DNA of 28,546 nt from contig CAYUVH010000028.1 of the NCBI GenBank assembly GCA_964448135.1, forward strand, positions 1 through 28,546. Direction: 5' to 3'. Below are positions 15,443-24,779 of this stretch, piece by piece. Numbering within the stretch: the stretch's first letter is position 1; each line of letters starts with the position of its first letter. Source of the stretch: CAYUVH01 sp964448135 (GTDB lineage: Bacteria > Verrucomicrobiota > Verrucomicrobiia > Limisphaerales > UBA8199). Position numbers and translations under genes: made by a program. The notes beneath the pieces were generated by a model. The model worked only from the letters and a program-made list of their open reading frames with translations, ran no database searches and had not been told where the DNA came from.

Positions 15443-15709
15443 ATGCCAGTAATCTTTGATCCCACCAAGCCGGCCGCCAATGGGCCGGTCAGTTCGGGCG
15501 AGTTGCGGGGACAGTTCAACGCGCTCAAGGCGTTGATTGATGATTGTGTGACGCAGTCGCAGGAGGGGGCGGATATTGCCGGGACGGCGCTGAATGTGCC
15601 GGGCATCGACCTGCTGGGCATCACGGTGTCCGACCCGCCCACGCAGGCGGAGGTGCAGTCCATCGTGGACAAGCTCAACGACCTGATCGGGGGCTTGAAG
15701 CGGTTGTGA
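15443..15709 (+). CDS. Small unknown protein, 88 residues
   Basis: A complete 88-residue protein with one of the best ribosome sites in the window (GGAGG, 7 nt before the ATG). It starts MPVIFDPTKPAANGPVSSGE, then LRGQFNALKALIDD and ends with an amphipathic helix (VQSIVDKLNDLIGGLKRL). The ELRxQFNxLKxLID pattern resembles short helices in phage tail-fibre or collar proteins, but this is weak. No membrane segment. It follows the FN3 protein on the same strand with one opposite gene between them, and the two may belong together. Confidence 0.75.
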   Translation: MPVIFDPTKPAANGPVSSGELRGQFNALKALIDDCVTQSQEGADIAGTALNVPGIDLLGITVSDPPTQAEVQSIVDKLNDLIGGLKRL

Positions 15710-15774
15710 GGCGGCCGCGGCGGGCGCGGGGGTGGACTTGCAGATGTGAGCAGGTGGTTTAAGTTCCCCGTGCA

Positions 15775-18700
15775 ATGTCGAAGTCGTCTGCGCGCTCCGT
15801 GATTCGCCTCCGGGGCGTTCGCCATAATAATCTCAAGAATTTTGACCTCGATCTGCCGCTCAACCGGCTGATCGTGATCACCGGCCCCAGCGGCTCGGGG
15901 AAAAGCTCGCTGGCGTTTGATACTCTCTTCGCCGAGGGGCAGCGCCGTTACATCGAGACGTTCTCGCCTTACGCGCGCCAGTTCTTCGATCGCATGGACA
16001 AGCCCCAGGTGGACCGCATCGAAGGCATTCCGCCGGCGATCGCCATCGAGCAGCGGAACTCCGTGCGCACGACGCGCTCGACGGTGGGCACGATGACGGA
16101 GATCTGCGACTACCTGAAGGTTTTGTGGCCGCAAATCGCCCAGCTCCATTGCCGCCAATGCGGACAGGTGGTGCGCAAGGACACGCCGCAACAAATCTGG
16201 GACGCGCTCAAGGAACAAAACGGCGCGGCGGGTGAAAGCGCGCTGATCACGTTCGATTTGCCTTTGAGCGACAAGCTCTCGCTGGAGGAATCGTTGTCGC
16301 TGATTTCGCGGCAGGGTTACCAGCGTCTGCTGTGGGCGGGAAGTCCCATACGGATCGAGGAAGCGCAGCCGTTGATGGCGGCGCAGAAGCCGCCGCCGGA
16401 GAGCCTGACGGTAATTCAGGATCGGGTGAGTTTGGAAAACGGGAGCCGATCGCGCTTTGTCGAGGCATGCGAGCAGGCATTTCACTTTGGGAAGGGGAAA
16501 TTGGCGGTGTACAAAGGGTCAGGTGGAGATGAGAACCGGGGCGCAACCCCGATGGGGTTGGAAGAGAGCGGGCCGGCCAACCCAGGGTTGCCCGGGGCTC
16601 GCAACCCTGGGCTGGAGGACGCAATCCCGTTGGGATTGGAGAAAGGGCCGAGCAAAGTGGAACAGGTTTCGAAGTCGCGAAAATCTCCAGCCAGGGCCGC
16701 GGCGGCACAACTTCGATTTTCCAACCAACTCCATTGCGCCCGTTGCGACATCGCCTACGCCGAACCCACGCCGGCGATGTTCAGCTTCAATCACCCTGTC
16801 GGCGCCTGCCCGACGTGCCGCGGTTTCGGACGGAGCATCAGCATTGATTACCGCCGCGCGCTGCCCGACCGCTCAAAAACCCTCGCCGAGGGCGTCGTCA
16901 AACCGTGGCAGACGGGCATGAGCGCGGATTGCCAGCGCGACCTGCTGAAGATGTGCCGGCACTTCGAGATTCCCACGAATGTCCCCTTCGCCAAGCTCGC
17001 GAAGAAGTGGCAGGAACTGGTCATCGAAGGCGAGCCCGACTACGGCAAGGACGAGGAACACAAGTGGCCGCGGGCGTGGTATGGCGTGAAAGGCTATTTC
17101 CGCTGGCTGGAATCGAAGTCTTACAAAATGCACGTCCGCGTGCTGCTCTCGCGTTACCGCGCCTACACGCCGTGCAAGGATTGCGGCGGCAGCCGGTTCA
17201 AGCCGGATACCCTGCTCTACCTGGCGAAGCATGAATCCGGCTGGCTGACGCTTTCGGATTTTTACAAGCTGCCGATTCGCGACGCGCTGAAATTCGTCGA
17301 ACAGCTCTCCAGCAGCCGGAAGTGGGGTCCCAGCGAACCACTCGGCATGGCGCTCCAGGAAGTGCGGTCGCGCCTGCGCTATCTCGAAGCCGTCGGCCTC
17401 GGCTATCTTACGCTGGACCGTCCGACGCGCACGCTCTCGGGCGGCGAAACCGAACGCGTCAATCTTACCATGTGCCTCGGCACACGCCTGGTGAACACCT
17501 TGTTCGTCCTCGACGAACCCAGCGTCGGCCTCCATCCGCGCGATACCGAGCGTCTCGTTCACATCCTGCAGCAATTGCGCCAGGCCGGGAACACGGTGGT
17601 GGTGGTCGAACACGAAGCCAGCGTGATTCGCGCCGCCGACCAGATCGTGGACTTGGGCCCGGGGCATGGCGCGACCGGCGGTGAGGTGGTCTTTCAGGGT
17701 GATACCCGTGAAATCCTTCGCTCCAAGACCTCCCTGACCGGCATGTATCTCAGCGGCCGCCGCCAGATCGAAGTGCCTCAGCGACGCGGCACGGGCCGCG
17801 GTCTTTCAGCCGGTTTTGCCAGCCACCGGCGGGCCAATTCCCTTGGCGCGCTGGAATTGAACGACGCTCCCGCGCGCGCATACGGATCGCGCGGCGAAGA
17901 TTCCCCCGCCCTCGAACTCTCGCAGGTCACCCGGAATAATCTCAAAGACATGAGTGTGCGGATTCCCTTGCGCCGCCTGGTCTGCATGACCGGCGTGAGT
18001 GGTTCCGGCAAAACCACCTTGATGCGCGAAGTCCTCCTGCCCTCGCTGAACTCCGTGCTGGGCGCGCGCTCCCTCGGCCTGCCCGCTGCCGAACCGGCGG
18101 CGACGGAGGACAAATCCGAATCCGACGAACTGGACAATCCCGAGGCGGGTGGCGCTAGCCCGGTGGAAATTGAAGGCTGGGAACAAATCGAACGCGTGGT
18201 GCTCGTGGACCAATCCATCCTCGGCAAAACGCCGCGCTCGAACCCCGCCGTTTTCATTGGTGCGTTCGAACACATCCGCGAGTTTTTCGCGGACTCCGTC
18301 ATCGCGCGCCAGCGCGGGCTCAATGCGAGCGCTTTCAGCTTCAACTCCGCCACCGGCCAGTGCGAAAAATGCCGCGGCGCCGGCTTCGAGAAAATCGAGA
18401 TGCAATTTCTCAGCGACGTCTTCGTGCGCTGCTCCGACTGCAAAGGCCGCCGCTATCGCCCCCACATTCTCGAAATCAAAGTGGCTCCCGAAAGTCCGGC
18501 CGCGGACAAATCGCGGGCCTTTTCCATTGCGGACGTTTTGGATGCGACGGTTGAGGAAGCCGTTCAATTTCTCAGCCAGTTCCCGGAATCACGCCCGGCG
18601 CGGCGCGCCATCGAAAGCCTGAAGCTGCTGGCGGAAGTGGGCCTGGGTTACCTCAAAACCGGCCAGCCCATCAACACGCTTTCCGGCGGCGAAAGCCAGC

Positions 18701-19104
18701 GGCTCAAGCTGGTTCGCGAACTTGCCGCCGCCGGCACGGCCCCGGCCGAAACCGGCGTCGATGCTCGCACGACCTTGTTCCTCTTCGACGAACCCACCAC
18801 CGGTCTGCACTTCGACGACGTCCGCGTTCTGCTCAAAGTCTTCCAGCGACTGGTGGACGCCGGTCATTCCGTGCTGTTGATCGAACACAATCTCGACGTC
18901 ATGAAGTCCTGCGACTGGATCATTGACCTCGGTCCCGGTGCCGGAGACGAAGGCGGAAAATTAGTGGTGGAAGGCACACCGGAGGAAGTCGCGGCGTGTG
19001 AGGAGAGCTTTACCGGACAGGCGTTGAAGGAAGCGTTACAGGCAAATGACGAAGCTCGAATGATCCCGCCCTGCGGGAACGAAAGAAGCCCGAAGCCCGA
19101 ATGA
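15775..19104 (+). CDS. uvrA: Excinuclease ABC subunit A (UvrA) with in-frame repeat insertion
   Basis: A 1109-residue DNA damage sensor of nucleotide excision repair, working as a dimer with UvrB. The two ABC modules are complete: Walker A GPSGSGKSS (37-45) and GVSGSGKTT (about 740-748); signatures LSGGETERVNL (about 554) and LSGGESQRLKL (about 969); zinc modules CARC...CPTC (about 321-348) and CEKC...CSDC (about 863-890). It is about 170 residues longer than typical UvrA. The extra length includes residues about 256-289, encoded by a three-hairpin repeat just before zinc module 1, a linker rich in acidic and Ala residues after the second Walker A, and a repeat-derived tail (residues about 1092-1109). 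The first signature is unusual (ETERVNL rather than EAQRIRL), so a UvrA paralogue rather than the housekeeping copy is possible. Confidence 0.93.
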   Translation: MSKSSARSVIRLRGVRHNNLKNFDLDLPLNRLIVITGPSGSGKSSLAFDTLFAEGQRRYIETFSPYARQFFDRMDKPQVDRIEGIPPAIAIEQRNSVRTTRSTVGTMTEICDYLKVLWPQIAQLHCRQCGQVVRKDTPQQIWDALKEQNGAAGESALITFDLPLSDKLSLEESLSLISRQGYQRLLWAGSPIRIEEAQPLMAAQKPPPESLTVIQDRVSLENGSRSRFVEACEQAFHFGKGKLAVYKGSGGDENRGATPMGLEESGPANPGLPGARNPGLEDAIPLGLEKGPSKVEQVSKSRKSPARAAAAQLRFSNQLHCARCDIAYAEPTPAMFSFNHPVGACPTCRGFGRSISIDYRRALPDRSKTLAEGVVKPWQTGMSADCQRDLLKMCRHFEIPTNVPFAKLAKKWQELVIEGEPDYGKDEEHKWPRAWYGVKGYFRWLESKSYKMHVRVLLSRYRAYTPCKDCGGSRFKPDTLLYLAKHESGWLTLSDFYKLPIRDALKFVEQLSSSRKWGPSEPLGMALQEVRSRLRYLEAVGLGYLTLDRPTRTLSGGETERVNLTMCLGTRLVNTLFVLDEPSVGLHPRDTERLVHILQQLRQAGNTVVVVEHEASVIRAADQIVDLGPGHGATGGEVVFQGDTREILRSKTSLTGMYLSGRRQIEVPQRRGTGRGLSAGFASHRRANSLGALELNDAPARAYGSRGEDSPALELSQVTRNNLKDMSVRIPLRRLVCMTGVSGSGKTTLMREVLLPSLNSVLGARSLGLPAAEPAATEDKSESDELDNPEAGGASPVEIEGWEQIERVVLVDQSILGKTPRSNPAVFIGAFEHIREFFADSVIARQRGLNASAFSFNSATGQCEKCRGAGFEKIEMQFLSDVFVRCSDCKGRRYRPHILEIKVAPESPAADKSRAFSIADVLDATVEEAVQFLSQFPESRPARRAIESLKLLAEVGLGYLKTGQPINTLSGGESQRLKLVRELAAAGTAPAETGVDARTTLFLFDEPTTGLHFDDVRVLLKVFQRLVDAGHSVLLIEHNLDVMKSCDWIIDLGPGAGDEGGKLVVEGTPEEVAACEESFTGQALKEALQANDEARMIPPCGNERSPKPE
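16541..16641 (+). repeat. Three-hairpin palindromic element inside uvrA
   Basis: Three adjacent hairpins: CAACCCC/GGGGTTG (16544-16560, loop GAT); a 15-bp arm pair CCAACCCAGGGTTGC (16577-16591) with GCAACCCTGGGCTGG (16601-16615), one mismatch and a 9-nt loop; and CAATCCC/GGGATTG (16622-16638, loop GTT). The element adds about 34 codons and keeps the uvrA frame (RGATPMGLEESG ... NPGLEDAIPLGLEKG). It lies between the UvrB-binding region and zinc module 1, a surface loop in known UvrA structures. Confidence 0.85.
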
Positions 19105-19170
19105 CGAACCAGCCCCGGCGACCGATTTCAGATTTTAGTCATTCGGATTTCCTTCGACATTCGTCATTCC
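19048..19170. repeat. GAATGACGAA-type repeats between convergent uvrA and shc
   Basis: The end of uvrA and the short gap after it hold several copies of AATGACGAA/CGAATGA-like words. GAATGACGAA at 19099-19108 (containing the uvrA stop) is the exact reverse complement of TTCGTCATTC at 19160-19169. A further small hairpin, CCCGCCCTGCGGG, lies at about 19066. The pair could act as a two-way terminator. The repeat supplies the last residues of UvrA. Confidence 0.6.
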
Positions 19171-19172
19171 CT

Positions 19173-21161
19173 TCAGGCCTCCGTGCCGTTCCGGGACTTG
19201 AGTAACTTCCGATACGTCGCCAGCGCCAGCAGCGGCCAGCTATTCCGGTACATATCGTATTTAAGGTAAAACACTTTCGGAAAACCGGTGCCGGTCGTTT
19301 CGTGTTCGGTCCACGAACCATCCGCATTCTGTCGCCGCACCAAATAGTCGATTCCGCGCTGGATGCTGGGCCGCGTCGGATCGCCAAAGGCGCAAAGCCC
19401 CATGAGCGCCCAGGCAGTTTGTGACGCTGTGCTCGGGCCCTGGCCTTTGAAAACCGGGTCGTCGTAGGTGTTGGCGCGCTCGCCCCAACCCCCGTCGTCG
19501 AGCTGGATGCTTTCGAGCCAGTCGCGGGCTTTGGTGAGCCAGGGCTGGCGCATATCCATGCGCAAAGCGGCCAGTCCCCGCAAAACCTGCCAGGTTCCGT
19601 AAATATAGTTCACTCCCCACCGGCCGTACCACGAACCGTCCTCTTCCTGCTCCTCGCGCAGATACTTCAATGCCTTCTGAACCTGCGGATGATCCTGCTT
19701 CCAGCCTTCGTAGCCGATCAATTCAAGAATGCGCGCCGTGATGTCCGCGCACTCGGGATCGAGCATGGCGTTGTGATCGGCGAACGGAACCTTCTCCAGC
19801 ACGCCCTTCGTGCAATCCTTGTCGAAGGCCGCCCAGCCGCCGTCCTTGCACTGGAAAGTCATCATCCACTTAAGGCCGCGCTGGAAGCATTCGTTCCGCC
19901 GGGCGGGATTGTCGGTCGGAATCTGGCGCAAGGCCAGCAGCACCATCGCGGTGTCGTCAATGTCCGGGTTCCATTTGTTCTCGAACTCGAACACCCAGCC
20001 GCTGGGTTCGACCTTCGCCGGGTTCTTGTACTGCCAGTCGCCGCGAAACCGGATTTCCTTGGTCATCAACCATTCGCAGGCGGTCTTCATCGCCGGATGG
20101 TCCTCCGGCACGCCGGACTCGCGCAAACACATCGCCACGATCGCCGTGTCCCATACCGGCGACAAACACGGCTCGATCCGCACGGTGTCCTCGGTTTCGT
20201 GCTCGTGCTTTTTCAGCAGCTCATCGCAACGCACCACCAGCGGATGGTCGTCACCATATCCCAGCGCCCGCAACGCAATCGCCGAGTTCACGATGCCCGG
20301 AAAAATCGCCGCCAGCCCGTCCGAACCTTCGAAGCGTTCCAGCATCCACTGCTCGGCCTTGCGCAAAGCCCGGCTGCGGAAGGGATGAATGCCGTTCTCC
20401 GCGAACCACTCCGCGAACTTGTGCAACCGGTCCAGCCACAGGAAAAAATTCCGCCAGGTAAAGCGTTCCGGATCGGCCGCGAGCGCCAGGTCGCGCTCGT
20501 GAATGCCCTCGGGATAGAGCTCGTCCAGGTTGACGTTGTTCTTGAGCTTACGCGTGGGCTTGAAATGGTTGATGATCGCCAGCGGCACGAGCATCGAACG
20601 GCTCCACGAACTCATTTCGTTGATGTTCACGTAGAACCATTTGCCGATGAGAATCACCTCGCAGGGGATGGTCGGCACGTACTCCCACGGAAACAAACCG
20701 ACCAGCGCGAGGAACAGCTTGGAAAACGTGTTCATCCGCGGCACGCCGCCCAGCGACAACGCCACCTGCCGCGCACGCAGCATCCGGGGGTCGGTCGCAC
20801 AAATGCCCGCCAGCTTCAACGCCAGGTAGCACTTGATCGTGGCATTCACCTCGGCCGGGCCGCCGTAGTAGATGTTCCAGCCGCCGTCGGGCAACTGCAT
20901 CGCGAAGAGATGATTCGCCGCCTTGCGCTGCCAGGCCGCGTCCACTTTGCCCACCCAGTGGTGATACGCGATCGCGTCCGCGACCAGCGTCGCATCCACC
21001 ATCAATTCACCGATCCAGTAGCCCTCGGGCTTCTGCACGCTGAGTAAATACGATTGAGACCGCTCGATGGCGGTCTCCAGTGCCGTTTTCACTCGATTCG
21101 CCGGGGCGGTCGGTGGCGGGCTGTTGGCTGTCTTGCTTTGGTGCAGAGTGGCAACGTCCAC
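19173..21161 (-). CDS. shc: Squalene-hopene cyclase
   Basis: A 662-residue class II triterpene cyclase that turns squalene into hopene/hopanol at the inner membrane. The catalytic acid motif DIDDTA is present (about residue 397, matching DxDDTA), and at least five QW-type repeats are visible, for example QLPDGGWNIYYGG, FQCKDGGWAAFD, EQEEDGSWYGRWGVNYIYG, IQLDDGGWGER and QNADGSWTE. The C-terminal KYDMYRNSWPLLAL is typical. The length matches bacterial Shc (630-680). The start is a GTG at 21161 with no clear Shine-Dalgarno site; the first 25 residues are a low-complexity leader. No hpn genes are visible nearby. It is convergent with uvrA and follows the lipoate ligase gene (52 nt) on the same strand. 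Confidence 0.97.
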   Translation of the reverse strand: MDVATLHQSKTANSPPPTAPANRVKTALETAIERSQSYLLSVQKPEGYWIGELMVDATLVADAIAYHHWVGKVDAAWQRKAANHLFAMQLPDGGWNIYYGGPAEVNATIKCYLALKLAGICATDPRMLRARQVALSLGGVPRMNTFSKLFLALVGLFPWEYVPTIPCEVILIGKWFYVNINEMSSWSRSMLVPLAIINHFKPTRKLKNNVNLDELYPEGIHERDLALAADPERFTWRNFFLWLDRLHKFAEWFAENGIHPFRSRALRKAEQWMLERFEGSDGLAAIFPGIVNSAIALRALGYGDDHPLVVRCDELLKKHEHETEDTVRIEPCLSPVWDTAIVAMCLRESGVPEDHPAMKTACEWLMTKEIRFRGDWQYKNPAKVEPSGWVFEFENKWNPDIDDTAMVLLALRQIPTDNPARRNECFQRGLKWMMTFQCKDGGWAAFDKDCTKGVLEKVPFADHNAMLDPECADITARILELIGYEGWKQDHPQVQKALKYLREEQEEDGSWYGRWGVNYIYGTWQVLRGLAALRMDMRQPWLTKARDWLESIQLDDGGWGERANTYDDPVFKGQGPSTASQTAWALMGLCAFGDPTRPSIQRGIDYLVRRQNADGSWTEHETTGTGFPKVFYLKYDMYRNSWPLLALATYRKLLKSRNGTEA

Positions 21162-21212
21162 AGTGATTCAGTCTGCAAATTCAACGGAATGCTGTAAAGG
21201 CGATTAAGAGGC

Positions 21213-21929
21213 TCAGAATTTCAGATTCCAATCGTCCCGTCCGTACTTTTGATGCACCAGCAAGGCAATCCGTTCAAATGGCACCGGCACGAAGGCGCTG
21301 TGCGCGTTCCAGGCTTTGCCAAGCGCCTCCTTGAACGAGGCGATGGGGATGTTGAGGTTGACCAGAAAATCGGAATGCGTGCGGCCGGCCCGGTAATCGG
21401 GCTGCCGCGAGGGCATGGGGAGCGCTTTTTCCACCAGGCTGATGTCGAGGCGCAGCAGGAAACAGCCGTGGAAAAGCAGGAAGTTCCGCCTCCGGCGCTG
21501 GGCGTTGCCGCAGAATTTCAAACCGCCGATGGCCAGGTCGGTTTGCCCGCACGCTTCGATCGGCGCTTGCAGCAGGCTGCCCAGCACGGCCTGATGCCGG
21601 CGGAGGACATACTCGTTGGTGGCGGCGATACTACGGTGGGGACCGTCGTTTATGCGCAGGATGAGTGAATAATTCAAGCAACCGGGCCCCTGCAACACTG
21701 TGCCGCCGCCACTGCAACGCCGCAACACAGGTATGCCGTGCCGCTGGCAGAAGGAGAGGTTTACCTCGGTCGCGACGTGATTGGCGTACCCTACGACCGC
21801 GAAATAGCGCGTCGGCTCCCACAGCCGGAGCAGCTCGTCGGAGGCCCCTTCTTCACATAAATCCAGCAGCGCCTCGTCGCATGCGAGGTTTTCCTGCGGA
21901 CTGCCCAGTGTGAGATCGCAGAGTTTCAT
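21213..21929 (-). CDS. Lipoate-protein ligase/octanoyltransferase family protein
   Basis: A 238-residue BPL/LPL-fold protein that attaches lipoyl or octanoyl groups to carrier lysines of 2-oxoacid dehydrogenases. Visible motifs are RRCSGGGTVLQGPGCLNYSL (family RRxSGGGxVxHxxGxLNxS; the usual His is Gln here), TDLAIGGLKFCGNAQRRRR (with the Lys that binds the acyl-adenylate in LplA), LLFHGCFLL and MPSRQPDYRAGRTHSDF. I start at the ATG at 21929 (MKLCDLTLGSPQENLACDEA), since homologues begin there. A longer frame to 22013 overlaps the aceE promoter area. It is divergent from aceE, whose complex partner E2 would be its substrate. LplA and LipM-type chemistry cannot be separated by eye. Confidence 0.85.
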   Translation of the reverse strand: MKLCDLTLGSPQENLACDEALLDLCEEGASDELLRLWEPTRYFAVVGYANHVATEVNLSFCQRHGIPVLRRCSGGGTVLQGPGCLNYSLILRINDGPHRSIAATNEYVLRRHQAVLGSLLQAPIEACGQTDLAIGGLKFCGNAQRRRRNFLLFHGCFLLRLDISLVEKALPMPSRQPDYRAGRTHSDFLVNLNIPIASFKEALGKAWNAHSAFVPVPFERIALLVHQKYGRDDWNLKF

Positions 21930-22043
21930 TCCCGACGCGCCGTTTTGGCGCTTCCATTTCGTCCGTTCCAAGCCCAAATAACCCAAGCCGGCGGTGTTGC
22001 GCAAGTTTGACACGAGCGGCGCGGCAGTCTATTCAATAGCGTC

Positions 22044-24773
22044 TTGAGTGATAAAGCTAAACTCGTAAAAAAGGAAAAGAGCGAACAGCTCACTGAACCC
22101 ATTTCCACCGCCCACGTGCAGACGGAGGAGGAGCGCTGGCTGGATTCTCTGGAATCCGTCCTGGAATATGCCCTCAAGGGGCAGGGTTCGCAGAAAACGG
22201 CCACTTTTCTTGATAATTTGACCCGCCGCCTGCGCGAGAAGGGCATCGAGGCACCGCGCGTCGTCAGCACCCCCTACATCAATACCATACCGCCGGATCG
22301 CCAGGCGCCATTCCCCGGCGATTGGGAGATGGAACGCCGCATCAAGAGCTACGTGCGCTGGAACGCGATGGCGATGGTCGTCAACGCCAACCGCCTGCAC
22401 GCCGGTCTGGGCGGTCACATCTCCACTTTCGCCTCGGCCGCGACGCTTTACGAGATTGCTTTCAACCATTTTCTCCGCGCGCCGAGCAAGGATTTTGCCG
22501 GCGACATGGTGTATTTCCAAGGCCACGCCACGCCGGGCATCTACGCCCGCGCGTACCTCGAAGGCCGCCTCGACGAAAGGCATCTGCAGAATTTCCGCCA
22601 GGAACTCGCCGAAGGCGGCGGGCTTTCCTCGTATCCGCATCCTTATTTGATGCCCGATTTCTGGCAGTTCCCGACGGTCTCGATGGGGCTCGGGCCGCTG
22701 CTCTCGATTTATCAGGCGCGATTCAATCGATACCTGCGCGCCCGCGGCTTCCTCACCGGCGAGGAACCCAAGGTGTTCGCCTACATCGGCGACGGCGAAA
22801 CCGACGAACCCGAGACGCTGGGCTCGCTCACCCTGCCTGTCCGCGAGGGCTTGGACAATTTGGTTTGGGTCATCAACTGCAATCTGCAGCGCCTCGACGG
22901 CCCGGTGCGCGGCAACGGCAAGATCATCCAGGAACTCGAAGCCTCCTTCCGTGGCGCGGGCTGGAATGTCATCAAGGTTATCTGGGGCACCGCATGGGAT
23001 GCCCTGCTCTCCGCCGACAAGACGGGCCTGCTCCTCAAGCGCATGGAGGAAGCGGTGGACGGCGATTATCAGAAGTATTCCGTCGAACCCGGCAGCTACA
23101 CGCGTAAACATTTCTTCGGGAAATATCCCGAGCTGCTCAAGCTCGTGAATCACCTGACCGACGAACAGATTCACAAACTGCTGCGCGGCGGCCATGACAC
23201 GCGCAAGATGTACGCCGCCTACAAGGCCGCGACCGAACACAAGGGCACGCCGACCGTCATTCTCGCGAAGACCGTCAAGGGCTACGGCCTCGGCGAAGCC
23301 GGCGAAGGCCGCAATATCACCCACCAGCAAAAGAAGCTGAACGAAAAGGAACTCCGCGAATTCCGCGCCCGCTTCGGCATCCCCGTCAGTGACGAAGTGA
23401 TCGCCGAGACTCCTTTCTTCCGCCCCGCCAAAGACAGCGCCGAAACGAAATATTTGCTGGAACGCCGACGCAAACTGGGCGGTTCCCTGCCCCAGCGCAA
23501 GGCCGCTCCGAAAGCCGTCGAGATTCCGAAGCGCGATTTCTTCGCCGAGTTCTTCAAGGGCTCCGACAAATTCGAAGCCTCCACGACGATGGCTTTCGTG
23601 CGCCTCCTCAGCCTGCTGCTCAAGCACAAGGGAATCGGTCGCCGGATCGTCCCGATCATCCCGGACGAAGGGCGCACCTTCGGCCTCGACGCGCTATTCC
23701 GCGAAATCGGCATTTACTCTCCGAAAGGCCAGCTTTACGAGCCGGTGGACAGCAAGTCCCTGCTCTATTATCACGAGACGAAGGACGGCCAGATTCTCGA
23801 AGAAGGCATCACCGAAGCCGGCTCCATGGCTTCATTCCTCGCTGCGGGCACATCCTACTCCACCCTCGGCGAATACATGGTGCCGTTCTACATCTATTAC
23901 TCGATGTTCGGCTTCCAGCGCATCGGCGATATGATGTGGCTCGCCGGCGACATCAAGGCGCGCGGCTTCCTGCTTGGCGCCACCTCCGGCCGCACCACGC
24001 TGAACGGCGAAGGCCTCCAGCACCAGGACGGTCATAGCCTCATTCTTTCGAGCACGATCCCGTCCATCGTCACCTACGACCCGGCGTTCGCCTACGAACT
24101 CGCGGTGATTATTTCCGATGGCCTCCAGCGGATGTACGAGAAGAACGAGGACATCTTCTATTACATCACGCTCTACAACGAAAACCATCCGATGCCCCCG
24201 ATGCCCGAGGGCGTGGAAGATGGTATTCTGAAGGGCCTCTATCGTTTTCAACCGGGACCCGAAATCCACAAGGGCAACAAGGCCCACATCTTCGGCAGCG
24301 GCCCCATCCTGCGCGAAGCGCTCCGCGCCCAGCACATCCTCGCCGAACGCTACGGTGTCTCCGCCGACGTCTGGAGCGCCACGAGCTACAAACGCCTGCG
24401 CAACGACATCCTCCAGACCAAGCGCTGGAACATGCTCCACCCCGGTGAAACTCCGCGCAAATCGTACCTGGAGAATCTCCTCGCGAACGAGCAAGGCACT
24501 TTCGTCGCCGTCTCGGACAACATGAAGCTGGTCCCCGACCAGATCGCCCCGTGGGTTCCGGGTGGCCTGACGTCCCTCGGCACCGACGGTTTCGGCCGTA
24601 GCGACACCCGCGAAAAACTCCGCCGCTTCTTCGAGGTGGACGCCGAATCGACCGTCATCGCCACGCTGCATGCGCTGGCCGAGAAGGGTAAAATTGACAA
24701 AGGCGTAGTCGTGAAAGCCATCAAGGACCTGCAAGTGGACCCTGAAAAAGTCCACCCGCACCTGGCGATTTAA
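22044..24773 (+). CDS. aceE: Pyruvate dehydrogenase E1 component, homodimeric type
   Basis: A 909-residue thiamine-diphosphate enzyme that decarboxylates pyruvate and passes the acetyl group to the lipoyl arm of E2. The TPP-Mg motif runs from GDGETDEPETLGSL (about residue 250) to VINCNLQRLDGPVRGNGKII. Other typical blocks are KTVKGYGLGEAGEGRNITHQ, PDEGRTFGLDALFREIGIYS and GRTTLNGEGLQHQDGHSL. E. coli AceE is 887 residues. The start is a TTG at 22044; the next in-frame Met is about 90 codons in and would lose conserved sequence. The N-terminus is Lys/Glu-rich. No E2/E3 genes follow; a cyanophycinase-like gene starts 6 nt after the stop. Confidence 0.97.
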   Translation: MSDKAKLVKKEKSEQLTEPISTAHVQTEEERWLDSLESVLEYALKGQGSQKTATFLDNLTRRLREKGIEAPRVVSTPYINTIPPDRQAPFPGDWEMERRIKSYVRWNAMAMVVNANRLHAGLGGHISTFASAATLYEIAFNHFLRAPSKDFAGDMVYFQGHATPGIYARAYLEGRLDERHLQNFRQELAEGGGLSSYPHPYLMPDFWQFPTVSMGLGPLLSIYQARFNRYLRARGFLTGEEPKVFAYIGDGETDEPETLGSLTLPVREGLDNLVWVINCNLQRLDGPVRGNGKIIQELEASFRGAGWNVIKVIWGTAWDALLSADKTGLLLKRMEEAVDGDYQKYSVEPGSYTRKHFFGKYPELLKLVNHLTDEQIHKLLRGGHDTRKMYAAYKAATEHKGTPTVILAKTVKGYGLGEAGEGRNITHQQKKLNEKELREFRARFGIPVSDEVIAETPFFRPAKDSAETKYLLERRRKLGGSLPQRKAAPKAVEIPKRDFFAEFFKGSDKFEASTTMAFVRLLSLLLKHKGIGRRIVPIIPDEGRTFGLDALFREIGIYSPKGQLYEPVDSKSLLYYHETKDGQILEEGITEAGSMASFLAAGTSYSTLGEYMVPFYIYYSMFGFQRIGDMMWLAGDIKARGFLLGATSGRTTLNGEGLQHQDGHSLILSSTIPSIVTYDPAFAYELAVIISDGLQRMYEKNEDIFYYITLYNENHPMPPMPEGVEDGILKGLYRFQPGPEIHKGNKAHIFGSGPILREALRAQHILAERYGVSADVWSATSYKRLRNDILQTKRWNMLHPGETPRKSYLENLLANEQGTFVAVSDNMKLVPDQIAPWVPGGLTSLGTDGFGRSDTREKLRRFFEVDAESTVIATLHALAEKGKIDKGVVVKAIKDLQVDPEKVHPHLAI

Positions 24774-24779
24774 GAGTTG

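Noticed and set aside
15403..16485. 360-codon minus-strand frame
   Set aside because: Shadow of uvrA and the 88-residue gene; Arg-rich composition without motifs.
22029..23627. 532-codon minus-strand frame
   Set aside because: Antisense to aceE, whose identity is certain; no recognisable motif.
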